This document shows positions 9,340-19,559 of a stretch of 37,655 nt of DNA, piece by piece. Numbering within the stretch: the first letter of the stretch is position 1; each line of letters begins with the position of its first letter. The stretch covers positions 1 through 37,655 of the forward strand of contig CALSCO010000765.1 of NCBI GenBank assembly GCA_943704415.1, read 5' to 3'. The notes below the pieces were generated by a model. The model made no database searches. It saw only the letters and a list, made by a program, of their open reading frames with translations, and was not told the DNA's origin. The translations under genes were made by a program, and so were the position numbers. The stretch is from Parvularia atlantis. Taxonomy: Eukaryota > Opisthokonta > Rotosphaerida.

Positions 9340-10263
9340 TCACACGACGTTGCTGTAACCGGCGCCGGCCGGGTTCGTCGGGCGCTCCTTCTCCATGCCG
9401 GGCGTGCCCTTGGCGAGCGCGCGCGCACTGCAGTGAGCACCCGCGCACATGAGGCGGGCAGGCGCGCGCACCGGCGCGGCGTTGCCAGCCTGCTCGACGT
9501 GCTCCTTCTTGAACGCGGCCAGGATGTACAGCAGGGCCGTGCCCGCCAGCAGCAGGGCCGAGATGACGTAGATGGACGACTGGTTTGCGTGGAAGATGAC
9601 GACCCAAATCACTGTCGACATGCTGCGGGGGCGGGGGGTGCGTGAGCGTGCTTGTGCACCAGCTAGGCACAGCCACGCCGACGCGCGCACACGGTGTATA
9701 GGAACGCGCGCAGCAGCGGGTGGTTGAAGACGCGCGTGAAGGTCGCGCTGTGCGGTCCGGTGAGCGCTCATTGCGCGCGCGATCGAACAAGGGGACGCAC
9801 ACGCTCGGGCCGGCGCAGCAGCACGCGAGCCACGGCAGCTCGAGGATAAGCATCAGGCCGGCAAAGACGCTGGCGGTGCGCGTGAGCGGGCGAGCCCCAC
9901 GTGTGCTGTCGTCGTCACGCACAACGAAAAGGCGGCCGCGAGTATGCTCGTGATCATGAACGCGCCGACGATGATCAGCACTGTGCGTGCGCACGACGCG
10001 TGAGCCGCACGGCCCCGGTGCGCGCGCGCCGCCCGTCCGCCGTCGCACCCACGACCGAGACCATGCCGGCCCTGTTCGCGCGCGCGGACGACGTCAGCAC
10101 GTGGTGCGCCACTCAACGCACAGAGCGCACGCACGTCTTGGCGTAGGTCGTGAACTTGCCGTTCCTGAGGTCCTCCCACAGGCCCTGCCCGTGCGCGCGC
10201 GCCGCGGCACGTCAGCGGGCCCCACGGCGTCGTCGCGGCGCGCGCAGAGCGGTGACACACCAT
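9340..10263 (-). CDS. TVP18 / Flower (CACFD1)-family Golgi membrane protein
   Basis: Eight exons and seven introns (53-76 bases) splice to 159 codons plus stop. The product begins MGLWEDLRNGKFTTYAKTAG and has four hydrophobic segments: VVVLIIVGAFMITSIL, FVFAGLMLILELPWL, LYTVMSTVIWVVIF and ISALLLAGTALLYILAAF. The block with an acidic residue in the second helix (LILELPWL) and the NGKF...YAK start match TVP18 of yeasts and the animal Flower/CACFD1 family, linked to Golgi trafficking and, in animals, vesicle endocytosis. The first exon is only the ATG: the intron starts at once (GTGTGT) and the next exon begins with GLWEDL. A 63-base intron near the C-terminus is stop-free. Family call fairly sure; exact function unknown. 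Confidence 0.75.
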
Positions 10264-10554
10264 GGTCGCGTGTGGACGGTGGCGGTTGCTGTGCTGGCTG
10301 CGAACGTGCGCGGATCAGCCCCGTCTCGCTGCTCGCCCTCCCAGTCGCAGCGCATCGCAGCGGCAGCGCAGGGCGAAGCGGGCGGCAGGCACCAGTGCGC
10401 AGTGGCCGTGCGCCCGACGGTGAGAGAGAGCGCGAGAGGGGAAAGTCCCGCTGATACGCCATGAGCGAGTACACAACATGGCGATCGTTGCGCTGATGGG
10501 CGATGAGCACGCACCCAGCATGGCGATTCGCCGATACTTAATGAGCGCAGCAGC
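10264..10554. promoter_or_regulatory. Divergent intergenic region between the TVP18-like gene and DUG2
   Basis: 291 bases between two divergent start codons. It contains a GA-rich stretch near 10420-10445 and two copies of CATGGCGAT at about 10478 and 10518. It must hold both promoters. No TATA box or CCAAT box was recognised, and no open frame looks coding. Confidence 0.5.
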
Positions 10555-10868
10555 ATGGCGGCAGCATCCGGCGTCGAGCTCGCGCGCCGGCACTGCGAGC
10601 TGTTGCAGCAGCTGTCGCAGCCGCGCGCGGCGCTGACCGTGGCCGTGACGGCGCGGTGGCTATTTGCGGGCATCGTCGACAACGACGACACCAAGGGCAT
10701 CATCCAGGTGCGCGCGCGTGACGCGCATCACGAGAGCTGATCGCGTGTCGTGGCTTGTCGTGGCGTGGCGCAGGTCTGGCACGTGCGCCTGTTCCACCTC
10801 GAGAAGGAGCTGCGCGGGCACACGCGCGGTGTCTCGAGCCTGGCGATCGTCGACGGCGGCCGCGACCC

Positions 10869-10900
<32 letters not shown>

Positions 10901-13900
10901 TCCTCGTCAGCGCCGCGCACGACTGCACCGTGCGGGTGCGGCGTGGTTCCGCGATCAGGCACGCTCGCAGCCTCCTCACGTCGCGCGGTGCGGCCGCAGC
11001 TGTGGGACATCGAGCAGCTCGAGTGCCTCTGTGTGCTGCGCCCGCGCCTGCTCGTCGGCAACATCTTCTCGCTCGCCGCCACCACCGACGGCGCGCACCT
11101 CTTCCTCGGCTGCCAGAACGCGTCCATCCAGACCAAGGCCATCGACCTCGACGTCGGCCTCTTCGCCGGCAGCCGCCCGGCGCAGACGTGGGCGGGCGTG
11201 GTGAGCAGCATGGCGGCGGCGCAGGCGGCCCCTCGCTCACGCCACCCGCTCACAGGAGGCACGCCAGGACAAGCGCATCGACTGCTCTGCGCCCGAGCCC
11301 GAGGCCGAGCCCGCCAGCACGCCGTACCTCATGTCGTCCAGCCACAGTGCCAACGCGCGCGCCGTCTTCGCCGCACAGCTGCTCTCGGCCGTGCCGCTGC
11401 CGCGCCAGAGCCAGCTAATGGCGGCCGAGGGCGACGCGATCGCGCACGCCGCGCAGGAGGACAACGCGCGCCTGGCCGGCAGCACGCCCGCGCCGCCAAC
11501 GCCAATGCAGGTGGACTCGCCGGGCTACACGCCCGTGCCGCTGTCGGCGCGCTCGCCGCGCGGGAGCATGCTCGCGAGCGTTGACAAGGAGTGCAACTTC
11601 ACCCTGAGCCACTTTGGTTATGTCTACTGCCTCGCCACGGCCAAGCTCGTCCTGCCGGATGCAGCCTTGAGCAGCGCGCCGCCGCAGGAGGTGCTCATCT
11701 CGGGCAGCGGCGACGGCACGGTCAAGGTGCGCTGCGCAGCCGGGCTCAAGCAGCGCAGCCTCACGGACGCACGGCGCGCACAGCTTTGGCGCTGGCACGC
11801 CTCGCCGCCCAAGCTGCAGCTGTTGCACCAGCTGGCCGTACCTGGCGGCCCGCAGCGCGCGGTGCTGTCGCTCCTCGTGCACGAGGGCCTGCTGTACTGC
11901 GGACTGCAGGGCGGGCACGTGGCCATCTGGGACCTCGAGACGCTCGAGTGCACGCGCCAGCTCGAGGGCCACTCGGACGACGTCAACGCGCTCGTCGTGT
12001 GCAAGGCACGGCACCCGACCGGGCCGGCTCTGTGCGTGCACACTAATGACGTGACGCGCGCCGCAGGGCCACATCTTTTCGGGCTCGGCCGACGGCACCG
12101 TGCGCATGATCGGGCGCAGCTTCGAGTGCCTCGAGGTGCTCAGGTCGAAGAAGAGCGGTGCGTGCGCGCTCACGGGCAACAGTGCCCCGGAGCGCTGACG
12201 CGTGTGCGGCAGGACGCATGGTGCTCTCGCTCGCCGCGTTCGACGACATGCTCATCGTCGGCAGCAACGCGGGCGCGATCGAGGTCTGGCGCGTGCCGCC
12301 GCAGAGTAAGCCGACGGTGCGCGCACACGCAATACACGGCCGGTGCGACAGTCTGAGACGCGGCCCTGTCGCAGCTGCTCACGAACGAGGAGGACGCGTT
12401 CTTGGCCGCGCTGGAGCAGTTTGTGGCGCTGCGCACCGTGTCGAGCGACGAGACGCTGCGCGAGGAGTGTCGCCGCGGCGCCAAGTTCCTCAACAAGCTG
12501 TGCCAGCAGCTCGGCGCCGAGTCCAAGCTGGTCGCGGGCGCCACCGGCAAGAACCCGGTCGTCGTCGCGCGCTTCCTCGCCAACGACCGCTCGCTCGCGC
12601 CGGACGCGGCCGGTGCGTACGCGCGCGGCCCGCACACACGCCGCGTGACTGACGCTGGCAACAGTGCCGACGCTGCTCTTCTACGGCCACTACGACATCC
12701 AGCCCGCGGAGGAGAAGGAGTGGTGCGTCCTGGCGGCCGTCGCGTGTCGCTCTCTCACAGCGCACCGCAGGAACACGCCGCCGTTCACGCTCACGGGCAT
12801 CAACGGGTATCTGTACGGCCGCGGCGCGACCGACAACAAGGGTGCGGGCCGCCCCTACGCGCACGGCTGAGGGCTGAGCAGCAGCTGACCGCGCGCGCGG
12901 CAGGCCCGGTGCTCGCGGCGCTGTTTGGCACCAGCGAGCTGTGGCGCGAGGAGCGCCTGCCGGTCAACGTGATTCTGCTGGTCGAGGGCGAGGAGGAGAG
13001 CGGCTCCGAGGGGATCTCGGTCGCGCTGTCGTCGTGCAACGGCTGGCTCAATGAGAGCGGCGACGTGGACTGCATCCTTATTGCCAACACGTACTGGCTC
13101 GGCGACAACATCCCCTGCGTCACCTACGGCCTACGCGGCGTCGTGCGGGCGACGGTCGAGGTGCTCGGGCTGCCGGAGGATCTGCACTCGGGCGTGGACG
13201 GCGGCGTCGTGGCCGAGCCGCTTGTGGACCTGCTGCACCTGCTGGCGTCGCTTCGCGACAGCCAGGGGCGCGTCGCCGTGCCGCACTTCTACGACAACCT
13301 GCGCCAGCCCGAGCCGGCCGAGCTGGCTCGGTACGAGCAGCTCGCGTTCGACAGCGACAAGTACTCGATCAGGCCACCGGCCGCCGGCAGCGTTGCGCGC
13401 TCGTCGCCGCACGTCGCCGACGACGCGAACGGGGGCGCAGCACAGCCCGTCGATGGCGCGTCGTCGGACGGCGTCGAGCGCACGGGCTCGGGCGTGCTCT
13501 ACGTCAGCCAGGCGCCCGCCGCGCTGCCGTCCAAGGCGCAGATCCTGTCGGCGCGGTGGTACCAGCCGACGCTGTCAGTGCACAACGTGCAGGTGAGCGG
13601 GCCCGGCACCAACACGGTCATCCCGAGGTGCGCTTTGTGCGGCCGGGCTGCCTGCGCTGTGCTGACGCGCACGCCAGCCGCGCATGGGCCTCGGTGAGCA
13701 TGCGCCTAGTGCCGGACCAGAACGTCGAGCACGTCACGCACGAGCTGCAAGAGTACCTGCTGGCGCGGTACCGCCAGCTTGGCACGCGGTGCGGGGCAAC
13801 GCAGCCTGTGCTGGCCAGCGAGTGACTGACGCGCCGACGGCAGCAACCACATGCGCATCACCGTCACCGACATGGCCGGCTGGTGGCTCGGCGAGAAGGA

Positions 13901-14446
13901 CGGGGCGGCGTTCGAGGCAGCGAAGGATGCGATCCGCACGGTGCGCACGCCGACCGACGCCAGCACGCATGTGCATCCCGCTCACACGGCCAGCGCCGCG
14001 CAGGTGTGGAAGATTGAACCGCAGCTCGTGCGCGAGGGCGGGACGATCCCCGTGACGCGCTTCCTCGAGGACTGGTTCAAGGCGCGTGCGCGCACCGGCA
14101 GCGAGCAACTGTGCGTGCTGATTGCGCGCGTGCGCTCACCCAGGCACCCGCCGTGCACCTGCCGCTGGGCCAGTGCACCGACGCGGCGCACCTGCCGAAC
14201 GAGCGCATCCGCGTGCGCAACCTGCAGCTCGGCCGCGAGGTGATCCAGCAGTTCACGTTCAATCTGTTCATGGTGCGTGGTCCTGCCTCGTCGCTCGCGG
14301 CAGCTCACTTCCTGTGTGTGCAGCGAGCGCAGGCGCGCGAAGCAACGGGCGCGATGTCGGCCAAGGCAGCAGCAGCGACACCACCCGCGACGCAGACGTC
14401 GGCGCCGCTCAAGCGCAAGCGTAGCTCTTTCAAGTTTAGCAGCTGA
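10555..14446 (+). CDS. DUG2: DUG2-type glutathione-degradation protein (WD40 repeats + M20 peptidase domain)
   Basis: Subunit of the fungal DUG complex, a cytosolic alternative route for glutathione breakdown with Dug3 and Dug1. Sixteen exons and fifteen introns (48-66 bases) splice to 1012 codons plus stop, with every exon phase checked. Residues about 1-460 are WD40 repeats ([68 protein letters not shown]). About 475-985 is the M20 domain: [14 protein letters not shown] (metal His and Asp), [25 protein letters not shown] (catalytic Glu), [19 protein letters not shown]. Nine glutamines from a CAG run (10870-10896) interrupt a WD blade. Introns 12006-12066 and 14082-14143 have GC donors. The tail is basic (KRKRSS). 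It converges on the RasGAP gene, 37 bases away. Confidence 0.92.
10870..10896 (+). repeat. CAG run encoding nine glutamines in DUG2
   Basis: Nine uninterrupted CAG codons lie in exon 2, between a DGGRDP loop and the strand [10 protein letters not shown] of a WD40 blade. Pure CAG rather than mixed CAG/CAA points to recent repeat expansion and likely length variation between strains. Confidence 0.9.
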
Positions 14447-14483
14447 GGCACTGCCAATGTACAGCACGCTCACATGCCACGCA

Positions 14484-17400
14484 CTACTTGGGCGGCGGCG
14501 GCGCGGGCATGGCTGAGCGCCCGTAGAGCACGCGCGGCTTGGCCTGACGCGACGCGTTAATGCGGCATCCAGCGTTGCGCGCGTGCGCACCGGCGGCAGC
14601 GGTGTCCCGTCCGAGCCAGGCCGCGCTGGCGACGTCGTGGGCTCCTCCTGCGCGGCCGCACCCTCGCCGGCCGGCGGCGGGGGTGGCAGGCGGCGCGAGG
14701 GCACTGGCACTGGTGGTGTGGTCGGCTCCTCGCTCTGCGGCGCCGACAGCTTGCGTGCGGCCGGCACGGGCGGCGGTGGCGAAGCCGGCATGGGCTCGTC
14801 GGCGTTGATGTTGTGCAGCGACGGCTTGCGAGCCACGATTGGCGGCGGGCCCGACGGCGGCAGCGAGGTCGGTGCGGCACCGACGTCGTCCGAGCTGCGG
14901 TGCAACGATGGCTTGCGCGCGAGCGGCACCGGCGGCGTCGGCGGCGTTGCGACGGCGGGCGACGGCTGCGCAGACGTGTCTTCCGACGAGCGCGACGAGC
15001 CGCCACCGCCCGAGCTGCGCGCGAGCGCGATCGGTGTGGCCACGCCCATGGCTGCGCAAACGGGTCAGCGCACGCGGGCAAGGCAGTGGCGGCGCGCACC
15101 TGCAAAGGCCGTTGGCACGCCGCCCGCTTGCGCAGCCTGCTGCACTTTCGAGAGCGGGACGGGTGGGGCCGGGCGCGGCGGCGGGTGTGCCAGCGTGGGG
15201 CTGGCGGCGTGCGGGAACAGCTGCGAGGGGCTGGCGGCGCGCTCCACGGGCGGCGAGGCCGGCTCGTCGCGGTGGGCGTGGCCGTACGACATTGTCCGCG
15301 CGAATGGGGCGGGCGCGCTCGGTGCGGCGTTCGCGGTCGATGAGCGGGTCGGCGCGGTCTGGGCGCGCTTCTCGTACTCGTCGTGCACCGTCTCGAGCGA
15401 GGTGATCGCGTCGAGCAGCTGCTGCAGCGGCTCCGACTGCGCACCAGGCACGGTCGGTCAGCCCACCGGCCGCGACCGCGCGTCTCGCGCACCGGGTTCT
15501 GCTCCAGGTACGTGCGCAGCTCGCCCTGCTTGGCCTGCAGCGTTCGGTACACGGCCGCGATTTCGCGGCGGCTGTCGATCACGCTGATGTCCATCGACGG
15601 CGGCAGGTTGGCGGGCGGCGCAGTCTGGCGGGCGGCCGGCGCAGTCAGTCGATGCGGTGCGATGCCGTGTGCCGTGTGCCGCCGCGCGGGCGCACCGCAA
15701 ACTTGTCCACGGCCCCGCGCGACGCGTCCAAGTTGCGCACGATGAACGCGTTCATGTCGGCCATGTACGGCTCCTTGGCGCCAAACTCGACCAGGTTGGC
15801 CAGGTTCTGCAGCGTCTTGGCGATGAGCGTGAACGAGCGGCTCGTGTTGTTGTCCGGGTGCTCTGGCCGTGCGCGTGCGCGTGTGAGGGAGCACTAGCAT
15901 GCACGAGTACGCCGCCGCGCACCAGCCGCCATGCCAAACAGCTTCGGGTCGAGGATGGCCGGACAGAAGAAGCGCAGGAAGATGAAGCCGCTGGCCGCGC
16001 GCGCGGCGTGAGCGTCGCGTCGTAGTGCTGTATTGAGCGCGGCGCACCTGACGGCCGTGTGGCGGACCTTGTCGCTGCCGAACTTGGCCATCGTGTCCTT
16101 GGCTAGGTTGGCCAGGACCGCGCGGATCTCCCTGCGCGAAGCGCGACGGCAGTGTGAGTGGTGCAAACACGGCGCGGCGGGGCAGCAGACCACGGGCACT
16201 TGTCGGCTGACATGTTGATCGTGTCCCAGAACTGCGTGACGTACGTCGTGAGGCGCTTCCAGTTGCGCTTGAGGTCGTCGCCCTTCTCAAGGCGCGTCGG
16301 GTCGACCTGCGACGCGGTTGAGGTCGTCGCTGTCGCTGTCGCTGTCGCCGTCGCCGTCGCCGTCGCACGCACCTCGCACGACTCCTTGTCCTTGTAGACG
16401 TTGCGCACGAGCGTCTTGAGCGTGCTCTGCAGGTATTCGGTGCCGACCATCTTCATGTACTGGTCGAGCGTCTTGGTCGCGAGCGAGTTGCCGCGGAAGA
16501 TGATGTTGGGGTCGTCTGCGGCCGGCGTCAGATGTCGCGCGGGCCGGGCGCGTGGCGGCGGCACGCACCGGTCGACTCGATCTCCTGTGACGTCAGCTTG
16601 CGCAGGAGGTCGACGGCCGTGCGCTGGCTCGCGCTGAACCGTAGGATGCTCCGCGCAAATTCCTCCTTCTGTTTGAGCGCGTTGCTGAGAGCGAGCAGCG
16701 CGCCGAGGTCGCCGTCAAACAACAGCTGCGTGTTGCGCACGCTCAGACGCCTCTCGCAGCGCGGGGCTGCCACGCGATGCGCACCGCTCGCATCGCTTCG
16801 TACTCGGCCAGCGGCAGGATCTTCTCGACCATGAGCGTGGCCTTGAGGCGGATCGAGCCCAGGTCGGTCGTCGACACGACAAACTTGCTCGAGTCGGTGT
16901 CGGCCGCGGGCAGGATGAGCGGGTGCCACTCCTCCTGCTCGGCGTTGGCCGGGAGCGTGTCGAGCGAGATCTGCGCGTGCGGGCGAGCGTGTGGGCTTCC
17001 GCGTGTGTGCGGAAGTCGTGTGCGAAAGCGCGCACCTGCACTTTGGCCAGCTGCGTGTAGCGCTGCATGCCGATGCGGTTCTGCGAGCACACCTCGACGA
17101 GGAGGCTGCGGTGGTTGTGCGCGATGTCACTGCGGGCGCGCGCACATGCCGGGTGAGCGGGTGTGCGTGGCCTGGGGCGGGCCGCGCGCGCGCGCACTCA
17201 AAGTAGAACGACTCGCCAAAGAAGGGCGAGAGCGTGTTGAGCTTGGTCACGGTGCGCGCGAGCTTGACCCAGCCGAGGCTGAGCGGGCGTGGGCGCGGGG
17301 TGAGCGGCGCAAGGGCATAGCGTGGCGCGGCGGACGTGCCTGATGAAGCAGAACGGATCGGACGAGCGCCGGATGATGTCTGACGACGGCAGGTCTTTGC

Positions 17401-19117
17401 ACTCGACGATCTCAGCCTTGAGGCTCTTGATTGTGCGGTACTCCTCGCCTGGGCGTTGCGGGCGGGCGTGAGCATCCGCCTGCGCGCAGGCCATGCGGTC
17501 GAGCGCACCCTGCATCGAAGACAGGAAGCGCGTGAAATCGCACGAGCGCAGGTGCCGGATCCACTCAAGCTTGTCTTGCTCGTTCTCGGCCGCGAGGTAA
17601 AAGATGCGGCTGACGTCCTTCTTGACGAGGAAGTCGCTCGAGACGATCTGGAGGCAGTGCTTGCGCTCAAAGTAGCTGTCGTCGACCGAGTGCGTCTGCG
17701 CCGCGGCGAGCTCGACAATCTGCTTGGGCTTGATGCCGTCCTCCGAGTCGAACATGTACAGGCGCTGCTCGTGGCCCATGAGCACGCAGTAGCGCAGCTT
17801 CCAGTCCTGGCGTGTGGGCGTCAGCGAGCGCGCTGTGCACAGACGAGAGCGCGCACGGGGCTGAACACGTTCTCGCTCGTCTGGCGCATGAGCCGCCCGG
17901 CCTTGAGCGGGTTGATGAGCGCGCGCACCGAGACATTGGCGCCCTGGCTGTCGTCGCGGATATGGTCGTCGATGAACTCTGCGGGCGGCATGAGAGCGCA
18001 CGCGGCGGCGGTACGGTGCACACGGCCGCACCCTGCAGGTCCTCGTCGATGTCGACCTCCTTCATCTTCTCCTGCATCGTCGTCGCAAAGACGCTGTGGT
18101 CGATCACGTGCATCTGCTCGGCCTCGTAGTACTTGATGATGAGCTGCTGCAGCTTGGCCAGGCGCTCGTGCTCGAGCGCGCGGAACCTGTCGAGCAGCTC
18201 GGGCAGGACGACGTTGTAGAACTGCTCTTGCGATTGCTGTGCGCGGTGCGCGGTGTGCGTGCGCGGTGTGAGCGCGGGGCAGCGCGGTGTGCCGCCCGAG
18301 GTGCGTACGCGGCTGCCGTCGTCTTTGTCGAGCCAGACCCGCTTGGCGTCCTGCGCCTTGAGCTCGGTCTGCTGCGCCTTGACGAGTACCTTCTCGAGGT
18401 CCTTCTCCTTCATGGCCGGGTTGCTCTGCGCCGTGCGGCTCTTCTCCTCGGCCTCGTCGGCCTGGCGCTGCAGCTCGTCGTAGTCGGTCTTGGCCTTTTT
18501 GAGCTGCGTGTAGGCGTCCTGGAGCGCGCCGGTCGACTTGGTGCCGTCGGCGATGAACGTCTTGCGCGTGCCCTCCCACTCCTTCACGAGCTGCCCGAGC
18601 GTGTCGACCATGGTCGTCTCGAGCGTGCGGCTGAGCTTGTCGTGCGCGGCGGCGACGTTGTTGGTCTGCGCGCCGCGGTGCGCGCGAAACGCGTGCGAAA
18701 CGCCGTGTGACGTGCGCGTCTCACCCCACGTTCCCCGCAACAAACGCGACGCACCTCCTCGACCACGTCCAGGAAGCCTGTCCAGAGCGACGTCGTGGCG
18801 ACGGACGCCTTGGCGCCCGGTGCCGCGCCGCTCCCGCCGCCACCGCTGCCCGTGCCGCCGCCGCCGCCGCCAGCGCCACCGCCCGAGGCCGCGAGCGACG
18901 CCGCGCCGGCCGTCGTGCCCGCGTCGGTGCCTGAGCGGACGCGTGACACGCGCTTCTTGGTGGTCGCGAGCACGCCGGCGCAGAGCTTGCCGAGGGCGCG
19001 CGCGTAGTCGGCCTCGATCGCCTGGCGCTTCTTGAGGAACGCGGCGACCTCGCGGCATTGTGCCAGGCCCTCGTCCGAGTAGGCGAAGACAGCTTCGAGG
19101 CGGCGATCGAGCGGCAT
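14484..19117 (-). CDS. F-BAR - PH - C2 - RasGAP protein with proline-rich tail
   Basis: Large Ras GTPase-activating protein read through about 18 exons. The start [17 protein letters not shown] opens an F-BAR region (to about residue 310: [22 protein letters not shown]) interrupted by a Gly/Ala-rich loop. A PH domain follows ([38 protein letters not shown]), then a C2 domain ([31 protein letters not shown]), then Ras[14 protein letters not shown] with the arginine finger, [29 protein letters not shown] with the FLR motif, and [18 protein letters not shown]. The last 250 or so residues are Pro/Ser-rich with repeated ARKPSLH motifs and end PAPPPPK. The PH-C2-RasGAP order recalls SynGAP/DAB2IP. 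Intron 17279-17339 has a GC donor (GCACGT). A possible 39-base GC-AG intron near 17460 could not be decided. Confidence 0.88.
16323..16367. repeat. Hexanucleotide repeat (GTCGCT/GTCGCC) inside a RasGAP intron
   Basis: About six to seven units of GTCGCT then GTCGCC (plus strand) fill most of the intron between the RasGAP exons ending SCE and beginning VDPTRLEKG. On the coding strand this is GACAGC/GACGGC. The intron has no stop in frame, so if retained it would read as an Ala/Thr repeat. Confidence 0.8.
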
Positions 19118-19559
19118 GGTGACGGTGCTGATTGGCGCGATGCAGCGACCAATCGCCGCACGCTACGCCACGGCCAATCAGCGACGCGCGCGCCGGCACG
19201 TGGCCGCTCTAATGCGGCTCGGATACGCACGCCGCACGCGCGCACGCCGCGCCGCGCCACGCAATCTGTGTGCGCGCACGGATGGCCGGGTGCCTGTTGC
19301 ACACCGATGCGCTGTCGGTGAATGCGTGCGTATGGCGCAGCGGCCGATGCGAGCGGCATGGCGCGGGCGAGGTGGCGGCCCCCAATCACACGCGCGGCCG
19401 CGTGGCGCCCCACTTTCCCCCTCACGGTCGCCACGCGCGCGCGCACCACCCGCGCCGCCCACGCCGGCCCAGCGCAGATCCCGTTCTCACGCGCCCCGCG
19501 CGCACGCGCAGCCCGCACCGCACCCCTCCGCCACCAGCACCCGACCGACCGCCGAAGCC
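19118..19559. promoter_or_regulatory. Divergent promoter with CCAAT boxes between the RasGAP and BTA1 genes
   Basis: 441 bases between two divergent start codons. CCAAT motifs occur at 19131-19135 (minus), 19149-19153 (plus), 19174-19178 (plus) and 19382-19386 (plus). The first two face each other as GATTGG and CCAATC about 13 bases apart. These are candidate binding sites for the CCAAT-binding Hap/NF-Y complex. The last 60 bases before the BTA1 ATG are C-rich and A-poor, like a fungal 5' leader. No open frame here looks coding. Confidence 0.6.

Noticed and set aside
8336-10048. A 570-codon minus-strand open frame spanning the hydratase, the small plus-strand gene and the TVP18-like gene
   Set aside because: It crosses three differently framed genes and shows no conserved motif outside the hydratase exons.
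14557-16368. A 603-codon minus-strand open frame rich in arginine
   Set aside because: It is out of frame with the RasGAP motifs that the same strand encodes in spliced exons; it is a frame shadow.
17440-17500. A 39-base GC-AG intron between the PH and C2 parts of the RasGAP gene
   Set aside because: Borders and phase fit, but the sequence is also open in frame and shorter than all other introns, so it was not counted.
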